Shown: piece after piece, positions 48,647 to 57,978 of the stretch
How the letters are laid out: every line of letters starts with the position of its first letter
Numbering within the stretch: the stretch's first letter is position 1
Assembly (NCBI GenBank): GCA_001914195.1
Contig: MKYF01000028.1
Coordinates: forward strand, 1 to 64,000
From: Streptococcus mitis
GTDB lineage: Bacteria; Bacillota; Bacilli; Lactobacillales; Streptococcaceae
Length of the DNA stretch: 64,000 bases
Direction: 5' to 3'
Position numbers and translations under genes: made by a program
Notes under the pieces: generated by a model
The model's input: only the letters and a program-made list of their open reading frames with translations
Told to the model about the DNA's origin: nothing
Database searches by the model: none

Positions 48647-49714
48647 TTATTTTACCAAGTAGTCTTTCATCTCTTCCAGAGAAACTGGGTGAATAGTCGC
48701 TGAACCAAGCTCTGGCACCAAGACCAATTTCAAGGTATTGCCACGCGCTTTTTTGTCATGAGTCAAAGCCTGATAAAGCTTGTCAACATCCCAGTTTTCA
48801 TAATCAACAGGCAAGCCAAATTTCTGACACATATCTGTAATGGACTGAGTTATGCCAACTGGCATGAGGCCTTTTCCCTCAGCCACCTTGGAAATCTGCA
48901 CCATACCCATTGCCACAGCTTCTCCATGCATGACTTTTCCATAACCGGCCGTTGCTTCAATGGCATGACCAATAGTGTGGCCAAAGTTGAGGTAAAGGCG
49001 TACACCATTGTCCAACTCATCCTCAACTACCATCTTGCGCTTGACCTGACAAGAATGTTCAATCAAAGTCTCCGCATGCTCCAGAATGCTCTCAACAGAA
49101 CCATCCAGCTCCGTCAATAGAGTCCATAGTTCTGGGTCCTCAATCAAGCCATATTTGATAACTTCACCCATTCCTTCAATCAACTCTCTTTTTCCGAGGG
49201 TTTCAAGAACAAGTGGGTCAATCAGAACCCCATCTGGTTGGGCAAAGGTACCCACCATATTCTTAGCAAATGGAGTATTGACGCCCGTCTTTCCACCGAT
49301 TGAAGAATCCACCTGGGCAGTCAAACTAGTCGGTATCTGAACAAAATGAATCCCCCGCATATAGGTAGAGGCTACGAAACCAGCCAGGTCTCCAACGACA
49401 CCACCTCCGAGAGCCACGATTCCATCGCTACGAGTCAGTCCTTGCTTGACTAAAAATTCATAGACTTTCTGAACAGTGGTTAAATTCTTTCTTTCTTCCC
49501 CTTCTAAAAAGTCAAAAACAGCCACCTGAAAACCAGCATCTTCTAAACTGAGTTTGACCTTCTCTGCATAAAGAGAAGCTACATGGTTGTCTGTTACAAT
49601 GACTACTTTTTGCGGTTGCCAGAGTTCTCGCAACCACTGACCAGCCTGAGCCAGACAACCTTTTTCAATCTGAATATCATAAGGATGATGAGGAATATCG
49701 ATTCTGATTTTCAT
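48647..49714 (-). CDS. aroB: 3-Dehydroquinate synthase
   Basis: The 355-residue NAD-dependent enzyme cyclises DAHP to 3-dehydroquinate. It has [38 protein letters not shown], and the metal ligands in [11 protein letters not shown] and HGEAVAMGM. It is nine bases from aroC and 18 from aroE. Confidence 0.97.
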   Translation of the reverse strand: MKIRIDIPHHPYDIQIEKGCLAQAGQWLRELWQPQKVVIVTDNHVASLYAEKVKLSLEDAGFQVAVFDFLEGEERKNLTTVQKVYEFLVKQGLTRSDGIVALGGGVVGDLAGFVASTYMRGIHFVQIPTSLTAQVDSSIGGKTGVNTPFAKNMVGTFAQPDGVLIDPLVLETLGKRELIEGMGEVIKYGLIEDPELWTLLTELDGSVESILEHAETLIEHSCQVKRKMVVEDELDNGVRLYLNFGHTIGHAIEATAGYGKVMHGEAVAMGMVQISKVAEGKGLMPVGITQSITDMCQKFGLPVDYENWDVDKLYQALTHDKKARGNTLKLVLVPELGSATIHPVSLEEMKDYLVK

Positions 49715-49732
49715 AGGAGAATCTCCCTTTCT

Positions 49733-50587
49733 TTATTGGTATTTTTCTGTTAAGGACTGCCAAATCTCTTCTGTTGGCATTTCCTCGCCTGTCCACAGTT
49801 GAAAAGCTTCTGCAGCTTGATAGAGCAACATTCCCAGACCATTGACGGCTGAATTACCCTGACTTCTGGCCCATTTTAAAAATGGCGTTTCAAAGGGTTG
49901 GTAAATAATATCTGCCACCAAGATAGTTTCTGGCAAATTGATGCTTTCAGGAACTGGGGATGATTGACCATCCATGCCCACACTGGTGGCATTGACCAGT
50001 AAATCCGACTCGGCAATCCTTTCTTGCAGTTCAGAAACATCTTCTAAAGCATACAAGTCCACTTTAAAGCCTGTCTGCTCCTGTAATTTGTCTAGGTAAG
50101 GTCTTGTTTTTTCAATAGAGACTGAACGAACAAAGACTGAAATCTGACTGACGCCGTCCAAAATAGCCTGTGCCAAAATGGACTTGGCCGCACCACCTGC
50201 ACCCAGCAGGGTCATCTTCTTACCTGTAATTGTAAAAGAAGGCAAGCTCTTAAAAAATCCCTTGCCATCTGTATTATATCCAATTAAATTGCCATTCTCA
50301 TTGACAACCGTATTAACTGCACCGATCAAGCGCGCTTCGTCACTCAGCTCATCCAAATAAGGAATCACTTGCTCCTTATAGGGCATGGACAGGTTGATGC
50401 CAAACATCTGGTAGCGACGAATATTGGCCACTGTTTCTGCCAAATCACCCGCTTCAATCTCCCAAGCCACGTAAGCACCGTTGGTAGCTGTCGCCTCAAA
50501 GGCCCTATTGTGGATAAAAGGCGAAATAGAATGCTTAATAGGATTGGCAACAACTGCAGCTAAACGTGTATAGCCATCAAGCTTCAT
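49733..50587 (-). CDS. aroE: Shikimate dehydrogenase
   Basis: The 284-residue NADPH enzyme reduces 3-dehydroshikimate. It has the substrate loop [13 protein letters not shown] and catalytic [15 protein letters not shown] with Lys. The NADP loop is [15 protein letters not shown], and [17 protein letters not shown] is near the end. Overlaps aroD by 11 bases. Confidence 0.97.
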   Translation of the reverse strand: MKLDGYTRLAAVVANPIKHSISPFIHNRAFEATATNGAYVAWEIEAGDLAETVANIRRYQMFGINLSMPYKEQVIPYLDELSDEARLIGAVNTVVNENGNLIGYNTDGKGFFKSLPSFTITGKKMTLLGAGGAAKSILAQAILDGVSQISVFVRSVSIEKTRPYLDKLQEQTGFKVDLYALEDVSELQERIAESDLLVNATSVGMDGQSSPVPESINLPETILVADIIYQPFETPFLKWARSQGNSAVNGLGMLLYQAAEAFQLWTGEEMPTEEIWQSLTEKYQ

Positions 50588-51254
50588 CCAAAATCTCCCG
50601 AATTTTTTTCATGTTAGATAGGGAAATCTGACCTGGCGCACTTGCCTCATCTAGACTAGCAAAGGACCAGCTAGAACCTGTCACATCCGCAGTGATACGA
50701 GAGACCTTGCCCACCTTACCCATAGAAATAGTTACATACTCCTGCTCAGGATTGAGGGTTTTAAAGCCCCGTGTATAGTTCATCAAGTCTAGCACATCCT
50801 GCTCCGTATGAGCCATCACCGCAACCTTGACAAGTTTTGGATTTAGGCTCGTCAACTCTGACAAGATTTCCATCATATTTTCAGGTGTTTCTTGGAAATT
50901 ATGGTAACTCAAAACAAGATTTGGGAAGTCCAGCATTTCTTCAAAAACATCCTTGTAGCTATAGTACTCAAAATCAATATAGTCTGGTTGATAGAGTTGC
51001 GCCACTTCCTTGATCAGATGGATATATTCTTCTGGAGAAAGGTCGATTTCTCCCCCTTCAGCGCGAGTTCGCAGAGTGAAAACCAATTCACGACCTGCAA
51101 ATTTTTCAAAAATAGCTGGAGCTACCTGCAAAATCGCTTCTTTAGGCAGATAGTCGGCACGCCATTCAATAATATCAGCATCTTGATACCTTGTGGCATC
51201 CAGAGCCTGGGCCTCCTCTAAACTTCTTGGCATTACTGAAACGATTAATTTCAT
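50577..51254 (-). CDS. aroD: Type I 3-dehydroquinate dehydratase
   Basis: The 225-residue class I enzyme forms a Schiff base with dehydroquinate. [18 protein letters not shown], the His in [13 protein letters not shown] and the Schiff-base Lys in [13 protein letters not shown] are present. It overlaps the rlmI-like gene (ATGA) and aroE. Confidence 0.96.
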   Translation of the reverse strand: MKLIVSVMPRSLEEAQALDATRYQDADIIEWRADYLPKEAILQVAPAIFEKFAGRELVFTLRTRAEGGEIDLSPEEYIHLIKEVAQLYQPDYIDFEYYSYKDVFEEMLDFPNLVLSYHNFQETPENMMEILSELTSLNPKLVKVAVMAHTEQDVLDLMNYTRGFKTLNPEQEYVTISMGKVGKVSRITADVTGSSWSFASLDEASAPGQISLSNMKKIREILDEA

Positions 51255-52414
51255 TTACTAACCTTCATACTAATCACCTTGAGGTAATTACTACTTTCAT
51301 CTTTTTTATTATAGGCGAAGTCTGCTGGAAGACCGTATTTATTTAAAATCTGGTAACTTCTTCCTGCAAAGCCTTTATCAATTTGTTCTGTAAATTTCTG
51401 GCGGGAAACATTGGCAGCATTGGTACTAGCAATGATAATCCCTCCCGGATTTAAAATCTCAAGACTCTGGGAAATCAACTTGTGATAATCCTTGGCCACA
51501 GAGAAGGTCTGTTTTTTGTTCCGAGCAAAGCTAGGCGGATCTAGTACAATCACATCGTAGGTCAAGCCTTTTCGCTTGGCATACTTGAAATATTCAAAGA
51601 CATCCATGACTATAAAACGATGGTCGTCTGTGCTGATTCCATTTGCCTGAAAATGCGCTTCCGACAATTCTCGTGAACGTTTGGCTAGGTCGACAGAGGT
51701 TGTGTGGCTAGCTCCCCCCATGGCCGCAGCTACTGAAAAAGCTGCTGTGTAGGAAAACATATTGAGCAAGGATTTACCCATAGCTAAACCATCAACCAAG
51801 CTCCCACGAACCTCGTGCTGGTCTAGGAAAATCCCTGTCATCAAGCCATCATTCATAAAGACTTGATACAGGACACCATTTTCCAAAACAGTGAAGAAGT
51901 CAGGTGCTTCTTGACCATAAACATGGGCAGATTCATAGTCTAGACCCTTAAAGCGGATCTTCTCATAGGTCCCTAACACCTCAGGAAAAACCTGTCTAAA
52001 TGCTTCTGAGATAACCTTGCGAATCTGATAAACATAAGAGTTATACCAAGAAAAGACAGCATAGTCGCCATAAAGGTCCACTGTCAGACCGCCAAAGCCA
52101 TCTCCCTCTTGGTTGAAGAGACGAAAGGCAGTTGTCAAATCATCTTGATAGTAGGCGCTTCTCTTTTCTTTAGCTTGTCTAAACAGCATTTCAAAGAAAG
52201 CTTGATTGAAGGTGATCTTGTCTTTACTGATAAACCAACCCAAGCCCTTGTTTTGCTGAGAAAGGTAGGCAGTCCCAAGAAAGGTTCCTTCCTGACTCTG
52301 CACTTCTACTTCCTGATCCTTAAGATTGACATTCTCAAGATCACTGGCTTCTAGTAAAACTAACCCCTTAGCGAGCTTCTTTTCAACCCTTTTACTGACT
52401 CTTATTCTATTCAT
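51251..52414 (-). CDS. Class I SAM-dependent rRNA methyltransferase (RlmI-like)
   Basis: The 387-residue protein has an N-terminal PUA domain ([26 protein letters not shown]...), a linker domain and a C-terminal Rossmann methyltransferase domain. The last has [24 protein letters not shown], and the catalytic-type [10 protein letters not shown]. It is similar to RlmI, which methylates a cytosine of 23S rRNA at C5. It leads the aro operon. The predicted transcript start (about 52415) nearly coincides with the ATG at 52414, so it may be translated from a leaderless mRNA. Confidence 0.87.
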   Translation of the reverse strand: MNRIRVSKRVEKKLAKGLVLLEASDLENVNLKDQEVEVQSQEGTFLGTAYLSQQNKGLGWFISKDKITFNQAFFEMLFRQAKEKRSAYYQDDLTTAFRLFNQEGDGFGGLTVDLYGDYAVFSWYNSYVYQIRKVISEAFRQVFPEVLGTYEKIRFKGLDYESAHVYGQEAPDFFTVLENGVLYQVFMNDGLMTGIFLDQHEVRGSLVDGLAMGKSLLNMFSYTAAFSVAAAMGGASHTTSVDLAKRSRELSEAHFQANGISTDDHRFIVMDVFEYFKYAKRKGLTYDVIVLDPPSFARNKKQTFSVAKDYHKLISQSLEILNPGGIIIASTNAANVSRQKFTEQIDKGFAGRSYQILNKYGLPADFAYNKKDESSNYLKVISMKVSK

Positions 52415-52421
52415 AACTACC

Positions 52422-52450
52422 ATTATATCAAACTTTTAGACAATTCTCAA
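52422..52450 (-). promoter_or_regulatory. Promoter of the rlmI-aro-psr operon
   Basis: TTGAGA (52450-52445) and TATAAT (52427-52422) on the minus strand are 17 bases apart. The -10 overlaps the first possible Met codon of the gene, which rules out that start. Confidence 0.8.
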
Positions 52451-52471
52451 AAAAGAAACTACCCTTGCTTT

Positions 52472-52500
52472 TTTACTCTTCTTTTAAAAAATGGTATACT
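52472..52500 (+). promoter_or_regulatory. Promoter of the LtaS-type gene
   Basis: TTTACT (52472-52477) and TATACT (52495-52500) are 17 bases apart with an extended TGG. Transcription from here starts near 52507, downstream of the ATG at 52465, and so supports the GTG start at 52531. Confidence 0.75.
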
Positions 52501-52530
52501 AATACTAATAAAAAATTAGGAAGTAAATGT

Positions 52531-54681
52531 GTGAGAATTAATTTTAACAAAATCCAAAAAGCCATCGGTACCAGACTGGGTTTTGTCCTAACCCTTTTAA
52601 TCCTATATTGGCTCAAAACCTTATTAGCCTATGCCGTTGACTTTAATTTAGATATCCAAGTAGGCAAGTTGCAGGGAAATTACCTTGCCTTTATCGCCTT
52701 TTTCAATCCCCTTCCTCTAGGACTACTCCTGCTGGCTCTAGCCCTCTATGCTCGCTCAACCAAGATCTTTTATGGCCTGAGTATAGCTATTTATAGCCTT
52801 TTATTCATTTGGCTCTATTCCAATGTCTTTTACTATCGAGAATTTAGTGACTTTATCACGGCCAATACCATGAAGGTGGTCAGCAAGGTGTCTGTTGGTA
52901 CTGCGGAACTAGAGTTACTACGCTTTTGGGATTTTATCTATTTTATGGATTTCCCACTGTTGGCTTATCTTCTCTATAAAAAGCTTATCCAGCTGGACAG
53001 GAGACCTTTCAAATTCCGCTCCAGTGTTGCAATCACTGCTCTCTCGGCCCTGCTCTTTTCTGCTAATCTTTTCTTGGCTGAAATTGAGCGTCCCGATCTC
53101 CTGTCGCGAGGATTTTCGAATTATTATGTTGTTCGTGCCCTTAGTTTGCCAGCCTTTTTAGGCTATAGTGCCAACCAATCCTACAGTGCAAACAAGGAAC
53201 GTGCCAAGGCCTCTGAGACTGATCTTCAACCTATTACAGATTATATTCAAGAACATTCTGCTAAGCCCAATCCAGACTATTTTGGCTTGGCCAAAGGAAA
53301 AAATGTGATTTATCTCCACTTGGAGAGTTTTCAGCAGTTCCTACTGGACTATAAACTCAACCTAGATGGAACTGAGCATGAAGTCACTCCCTTCCTAAAT
53401 TCACTCTACCATTCGCAAGCAACCCTAGCCTTTTCTAATATCTTTAACCAAGTCAAGGCTGGTAAGACCTCAGATGCGGAAACCATGCTAGAGACCGGTT
53501 TGTTTGGACTTGACCAAGGTTCCTTTATGGTCAATTACGGTGGTACCAATACCCAGCAGGCAGCTCCTTTTATCCTATCAAAAAATGGCTACCAATCAAG
53601 TGCAGTCTTTCATGGTAATATTGGGACCTTCTGGAACCGGAATACGACCTACAAACAATGGGGCTACCAATACTTCTTTGATGCTTCCTACTTCACCAAG
53701 CAAGACAGTAGCAATTCTTTCCAATATGGTTTAAATGATAAAATCATGATGAAGGATTCTATTCAGTATCTGGAGCATTTACAGCAACCTTTTTATGCTA
53801 AGTATATCACGGTGTCCAATCACTATCCCTATGCTAGCAATCTGACAGGCGATGAGCTTGGTTTCCCACTGGCTAAAACCAAAGATGAAACAATCAACGG
53901 CTATTTCCAAACAGCTAACTATCTGGATAGTACCATCAAGGCCTTCTTTGACTATCTCAAAGAAAGTGGCCTCTATGAAAAATCCATCATCGTCATCTAC
54001 GGAGACCATTATGGTATTTCTAACTCCCGCAATCCTGACCTGGCTCCCTTGATTGGCAAGACTTCTGAGAACTGGTCGAATTACGACAATGCCATGTTGC
54101 AACGAGTGCCTTTTATGGTGGTCATGCCTGGCTATGAAAATGGACAAATCATCAATACCTACGGTGGACAAATCGATATCTTACCGACTCTTGAACACCT
54201 CCTTGGTATTGAGTCCAATTCCTTCCTACAAGTTGGACAAGATCTTCTGTCTCCAGATCATCAAGAAATCGTTGCCTTTCGGACTGCCAATTCCTTCGTT
54301 ACACCAAAATACACCAGCTACGACGGACGAACCTACTATACTGAGAGCGGTCTTGAAATCAGTAATCTTGATGAACAAGCTCAGACTGAACTAGAAATCG
54401 TTCGTCAGGCAGCCAGCCAACAGCTAAAAATCAGCGACCAAATTCAAACTGGCGATTTGATACGTTTCTACCAAGCAGATCATCTTGGAAAAGTTGATAC
54501 AGAAAGTATTTCTTACCTCAATTCTTTACCAATTCTGCAAAAGATTGAGCAGGAAAAAGGAAGTCAGTCAACTAGTCTCTTTAGCCAACGACAAGGCAAA
54601 ACTAGTACTGACCTTTTCAAGGCACCAAGTTACCAAGAACTCCACCCAGAGTCGGCAGAAACCGAATCAAAATCACAATAA
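52531..54681 (+). CDS. LtaS-type membrane sulfatase-fold enzyme (LTA synthase family)
   Basis: The 716-residue protein has five membrane helices (about residues 12-190) and a large extracellular sulfatase-fold domain (about 240-620). The nucleophile motif is AGKTSDAETM, and VIYGDHYGIS with the metal-binding Asp-His follows. LtaS enzymes transfer glycerol-phosphate from phosphatidylglycerol. Mitis-group teichoic acids are mostly of another type, so its product here is uncertain. I choose GTG at 52531 (AGGAAG seven bases upstream) because the promoter lies between it and an upstream ATG. The C-terminus is Ser/Gln/Glu-rich. Confidence 0.87.
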   Translation: MRINFNKIQKAIGTRLGFVLTLLILYWLKTLLAYAVDFNLDIQVGKLQGNYLAFIAFFNPLPLGLLLLALALYARSTKIFYGLSIAIYSLLFIWLYSNVFYYREFSDFITANTMKVVSKVSVGTAELELLRFWDFIYFMDFPLLAYLLYKKLIQLDRRPFKFRSSVAITALSALLFSANLFLAEIERPDLLSRGFSNYYVVRALSLPAFLGYSANQSYSANKERAKASETDLQPITDYIQEHSAKPNPDYFGLAKGKNVIYLHLESFQQFLLDYKLNLDGTEHEVTPFLNSLYHSQATLAFSNIFNQVKAGKTSDAETMLETGLFGLDQGSFMVNYGGTNTQQAAPFILSKNGYQSSAVFHGNIGTFWNRNTTYKQWGYQYFFDASYFTKQDSSNSFQYGLNDKIMMKDSIQYLEHLQQPFYAKYITVSNHYPYASNLTGDELGFPLAKTKDETINGYFQTANYLDSTIKAFFDYLKESGLYEKSIIVIYGDHYGISNSRNPDLAPLIGKTSENWSNYDNAMLQRVPFMVVMPGYENGQIINTYGGQIDILPTLEHLLGIESNSFLQVGQDLLSPDHQEIVAFRTANSFVTPKYTSYDGRTYYTESGLEISNLDEQAQTELEIVRQAASQQLKISDQIQTGDLIRFYQADHLGKVDTESISYLNSLPILQKIEQEKGSQSTSLFSQRQGKTSTDLFKAPSYQELHPESAETESKSQ

Positions 54682-54716
54682 AAATGCTCTTCCGTCTTGG
54701 AGGAGCATTTCTTTTT
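54682..54716 (+). terminator. Terminator of the LtaS-type gene
   Basis: AAATGCTC (54682-54689) and GAGCATTT (54703-54710) are followed by CTTTTT, just after the stop codon. Confidence 0.85.
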
Positions 54717-54718
54717 AT

Positions 54719-54763
54719 CAATGAAAATCAAAGAGCAAACTAAGAAACTAGCCTCAGATTAAC
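54719..54763. repeat. BOX element fragment (boxC end only)
   Basis: TCAATGAAAATCAAAGAGCA and the following AACTAAGAAACTAGCC match the boxC end of the three other BOX copies in the window, then similarity stops. The rest up to 54,900 holds nothing I recognise. Confidence 0.75.
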
Positions 54764-54902
54764 TGTAAGATTGTAGGTAGAGAGGCTGTATCAGTAATAT
54801 ATGTCTGTCAAGTTTAGTGACAAATATAGTAGAAGAAATATGAGGATATAAATCAGCTTCAGTAGATATCTGGAAAATTTGATTCTATAGAGAAGCCTTT
54901 TG

Positions 54903-55121
54903 TTACAAACTCAATATGCTATCAATAAATAATATCATAGAAGCAACAATAATTATAATTTCACCTATCTGCATTATTCTATTTCGAACTCTAAATATAT
55001 TTTCTATCAAAAATACTTGAAAAAGACACATTATAGGAATTAAATTTTTTGAAATTGAAAAATATCCAAATAAATAAACTATAAACAACAAAAATAGAAA
55101 CTTGTTATATTTCTTATTCAT
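54903..55121 (-). CDS. Small hydrophobic protein of unknown function
   Basis: The 72-residue product has two or three membrane helices (about residues 8-25, 27-42 and 52-70) and a basic start (MNKKYNKF). It has GAGGGG seven bases before the ATG and a good promoter 50 bases upstream, so it is probably a real single gene. It sits between a BOX fragment and an IS200 relic. Size and topology recall bacteriocin immunity proteins, but no sequence match is claimed. Confidence 0.55.
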   Translation of the reverse strand: MNKKYNKFLFLLFIVYLFGYFSISKNLIPIMCLFQVFLIENIFRVRNRIMQIGEIIIIVASMILFIDSILSL

Positions 55122-55172
55122 GACATTCCCCTCTTTATTTTTTGATTACCAATCTTAATCATTTACAACCAC

Positions 55173-55201
55173 ATTATAACAAACTACGAAATCCTTGTTA
55201 A
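55173..55201 (-). promoter_or_regulatory. Promoter of the 72-residue membrane protein
   Basis: TTAACA (55201-55196) and TATAAT (55178-55173) on the minus strand are 17 bases apart. Confidence 0.7.
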
Positions 55202-55237
55202 CAAATATTGCCATTTTTTAAAATTTTTTGTGATTCT

Positions 55238-55490
55238 TACTTCGATATTGATTTTAGATGACTTTTCGTCTATACTTAGGTGTGAACACAACAGTTCTAC
55301 TTTGTGTACGATAAACTATGAGCCTTTTGTGCCATATTTTTCTCCTTTCGCTTTACAATTGGCTTAAACACCTTTATTGTATCGCGTTTGGTGTTTTTTT
55401 GGTATAACCTTCGATGCATACCCGCATAGCGGGTGTTTTTTTGTCTCGCACCTAACGGAGCGAGACGGACTGAAAGTCACATAATTAAAA
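55238..55490 (-). mobile_element. IS200/IS605 relic, second copy
   Basis: The stretch matches the relic at 32,285-32,520. On the minus strand GGAGAAAAAT precedes ATG (55335) and MAQKAHSLSYTK, then a TAG (55299-55297) ends the frame. Only the start of tnpA and the left-end sequences remain. It has an extra hairpin ACCCGCATAGCGGGT followed by T7 and a TCTCGC/GCGAGA hairpin (about 55,418-55,470). These could terminate helicase-side transcription. Confidence 0.75.
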
Positions 55491-55521
55491 AAGTTGGAGC
55501 TCAGTACCCCAACAATTACTA

Positions 55522-56865
55522 TTAAAATGTTTGGCGTTTTGCTTTACGCTCTGCACGACCACGAGCGCGATTTTCGGCACGCTTGGTTTTGCGGCGCTTT
55601 TCATCAACCGCCCATTGAATTTTCTTCTTATAACCCGGTTTGACTTTTTTCTTTTTCTTTTTGACCAAGCCAATCATTTCGATATCAAGTTTATCTTGTT
55701 TTTTCTCACGGTTAGCACGACGATCACGGTCATAAGTATCTTGAAATTCCCCGTCTTTGACCATCTTAGGAGTAAACTTGATTCCCAATTTCTCCAATTC
55801 ACGAATATCCGAATCATCGCTTGGTTGGTAAAGGGTAATAGCTGTACCTGGTAGGCCGTTTCGTCCAGTTCGACCAACACGGTGCACAAAGAAAGATAAG
55901 TCTTGCGGAATGGCATCATTGATGACATGACTGACACCTTCAATGTCAATCCCACGCGCTGCCAAGTCTGTTGCGACAATGTACTCAAAATCCAGATTTT
56001 TCACCTGATTCATGATTCGCTTACGTTCACGAGGGGCAATATCTCCATGAATCTTCGCTACCTTCAATCCTTGAGCAGTCAGATATGAATGCAATTCATC
56101 AGCACGCGTTTTAGTGTTGACAAAAATCATTGCCAAATAAGGCTGCATCAACTGAGTCAACTGATAAATTTGAGCATTCTTGTCACGTCCCTTAGTAGAA
56201 ATCAACCAATTATCAATGGTATCAGAAATGACCGTTTTGGTCTTGATTTTCTCCATGACAGGATTTGACAAGTATTTTTTCAAGAATGGTTGCAGTTTTT
56301 GTGGGATAGTCGCTGAGAAGACCATGAATTGCAGATCTTTTGGAAGGCTTCCAGCAATCTTATCAACAGTTTCCAAGAATCCCATATCCAAGGTCATGTC
56401 TGCCTCATCGACCACAAAGGTCTTGGCCTTGTGAATAGCCAAATCACCGGATTTAACCAAGTCGTAGATACGGCCTGGTGTTCCAATAACAATATGAGGC
56501 TGATTGCTTGCCAATTTGTCAATCTGGCGAGCCTTATCCGTACCACCCACATAATTAACCACACGAACTTCTACTTCTGAGTGAGTAGCAATCTGACGGG
56601 CTGATTGGTAAATTTGAGTAGCCAACTCACGACTCGGTGCAGTAATCACGGCTTGTACACTATCGCTAGCTTCATCTAATTGCTGGAAAATCGGTAACAA
56701 GAAAGTGTGAGTCTTACCTGAACCTGTTTTTGATTCTCCAACCAAATCTCGGCCTGCCAAGACAATGGGAATCAACTTATCTTGTACCTCTGTTGGAGTT
56801 GTAAATTTCAACTCCTGCAAGGCTTCTCTAATATAGTTTTTAAATTGAAATTTCGTAAATGACAT
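55522..56865 (-). CDS. DEAD-box RNA helicase (CshB-like)
   Basis: The 447-residue helicase has the Q motif region (MSFTKFQFKNYIREAL), Walker A SKTGSGKTHTF, PSRELATQI, VDEADMTLD, FSATIP, and the C-terminal domain with ATDLAARGIDIEGV and HRVGRTGR. The tail is very basic (KKKKKKVKPGYKKK..., RARGRAERKAKRQTF) and likely binds RNA. Similar enzymes assist ribosome assembly and cold growth. GAGG is eight bases from the ATG; an extended -10 TGGTATAAT lies at 56899-56894. Confidence 0.93.
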   Translation of the reverse strand: MSFTKFQFKNYIREALQELKFTTPTEVQDKLIPIVLAGRDLVGESKTGSGKTHTFLLPIFQQLDEASDSVQAVITAPSRELATQIYQSARQIATHSEVEVRVVNYVGGTDKARQIDKLASNQPHIVIGTPGRIYDLVKSGDLAIHKAKTFVVDEADMTLDMGFLETVDKIAGSLPKDLQFMVFSATIPQKLQPFLKKYLSNPVMEKIKTKTVISDTIDNWLISTKGRDKNAQIYQLTQLMQPYLAMIFVNTKTRADELHSYLTAQGLKVAKIHGDIAPRERKRIMNQVKNLDFEYIVATDLAARGIDIEGVSHVINDAIPQDLSFFVHRVGRTGRNGLPGTAITLYQPSDDSDIRELEKLGIKFTPKMVKDGEFQDTYDRDRRANREKKQDKLDIEMIGLVKKKKKKVKPGYKKKIQWAVDEKRRKTKRAENRARGRAERKAKRQTF

Positions 56866-56936
56866 AATATCCTCGATTCTATCTATCTTACCAATTATAC
56901 CATATTTTATTCCATTTCAGTAGCCTCACTTATTTA

Positions 56937-57039
56937 TACTCAATGAAAATCAAAGAGCAAACTAGGAAGCTAGCCGCAGGCTGTACTTGAGTACGGCAAG
57001 GTGAACCTGACGTGGTTTGAATTTGATTTTCGAAGAGTA
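56937..57039. repeat. BOX element (A-C type, no boxB)
   Basis: The 103-bp repeat runs from TACTCAATGAAAATC to ..TTCGAAGAGTA and contains TACGGCAAGGTGAACCTGACG, close to the boxA core used as the BOX-PCR primer site. The length fits boxA + boxC with no boxB. Confidence 0.88.
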
Positions 57040-57067
57040 TTAGGCTATTTCCAGTAGCTTTTCTAAT

Positions 57068-57099
57068 CAGAAAAAGGCTGGAATTTTATAGTTCCAACC
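57068..57099 (-). terminator. Terminator of the EEP-family hydrolase gene
   Basis: GGTTGGAA/TTCCAGCC arms (57099-57092 and 57083-57076) are followed by TTTTT on the minus strand. Confidence 0.8.
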
Positions 57100-57111
57100 T
57101 CTTTTCAGTCG

Positions 57112-57927
57112 TTATTTCCAGTTTAAAATAGCATTCAAGCCATAGTGGTCACTGACTTGTGGACTCTTGTTACCATCAAATACGACATGTAATTTTTCCA
57201 CATCTAACTCTTTGGTAGTAAAGACATAATCGATTCGAAGGGGTTCAGTGTTCCCTTTCCAGCCATCAATTTCTGGTGGAACGGTATAGCTACCGCTTTT
57301 CTCTTGAGCAACTTCAAAAGCGTCTTGTAAGCCTAATGGACTAGCTAAAATAGCTTGGTAGCCTTCCTGTCCAGCCGGATTGTTGAAATCTCCAGCTAGC
57401 AAAAGTGGCTTGTTCAATTCTTTCAAGACAGCCTCAAATCGTGCCCATTCTTCTTGGAAACCTTTATCCCACCAAGAAAGGTGGACACTTGCAACTGCAA
57501 GCTCCTTACCATCAACTACAGTTTCAGCCACGGCAACACGGCGAGTATGATAGTCTGTTGGATCATCCACATCTGAAACCAGAATTTCTCTTGCTTCAAT
57601 AGGTGTTTTAGACAAGATAGCCACACCTTCGTGGTAGCGATCATAACCGATATGGTTATAGGCCCAAGTCCAGTAGTAATTTTTCCCTTGCTCAGATAAC
57701 TTTTCAACCAAGAGTCTAACATAGTGATCTTGGTGAATAGGCTCAGCTGCTGGCAAAGCTTGATAAAGATCATTGACCTCCACCTCTGGAGATGTGATCT
57801 CCTGATTGATTTCTTGGAAACAAATCAAATCATAGTCCTTTTCAAGAATATCCTGAAGCAAAATCTGGAATTTTTCCTCTGCTTCTTTCTCCATCCAACT
57901 GTGAGTATTGAGTGTTAAAAATTTCAT
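57112..57927 (-). CDS. Endonuclease/exonuclease/phosphatase (EEP) family hydrolase
   Basis: The 271-residue protein has the EEP metal-dependent phosphoesterase motifs ICFQEIN (about residue 37), VASVHLSWW, LLAGDFNNPAGQEG (about 180) and the terminal SDHYGLNAIL. Members cut DNA, sphingomyelin-like lipids or inositol phosphates. No signal peptide is seen, so it is probably cytoplasmic. It lies between the helicase and PTS genes with its own terminator; substrate unknown. Confidence 0.87.
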   Translation of the reverse strand: MKFLTLNTHSWMEKEAEEKFQILLQDILEKDYDLICFQEINQEITSPEVEVNDLYQALPAAEPIHQDHYVRLLVEKLSEQGKNYYWTWAYNHIGYDRYHEGVAILSKTPIEAREILVSDVDDPTDYHTRRVAVAETVVDGKELAVASVHLSWWDKGFQEEWARFEAVLKELNKPLLLAGDFNNPAGQEGYQAILASPLGLQDAFEVAQEKSGSYTVPPEIDGWKGNTEPLRIDYVFTTKELDVEKLHVVFDGNKSPQVSDHYGLNAILNWK

Positions 57928-57945
57928 TCTTTTCTCCCAAAATAA

Positions 57946-57971
57946 GAGGTTGGAATACAGCTTCCAACCTC
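57946..57971 (-). terminator. Terminator of the PTS gene
   Basis: GAGGTTGGAA and TTCCAACCTC perfect ten-base arms with a six-base loop are followed by TTATTTTG on the minus strand, eight bases after the stop. Confidence 0.82.
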
Positions 57972-57978
57972 AAGTATA

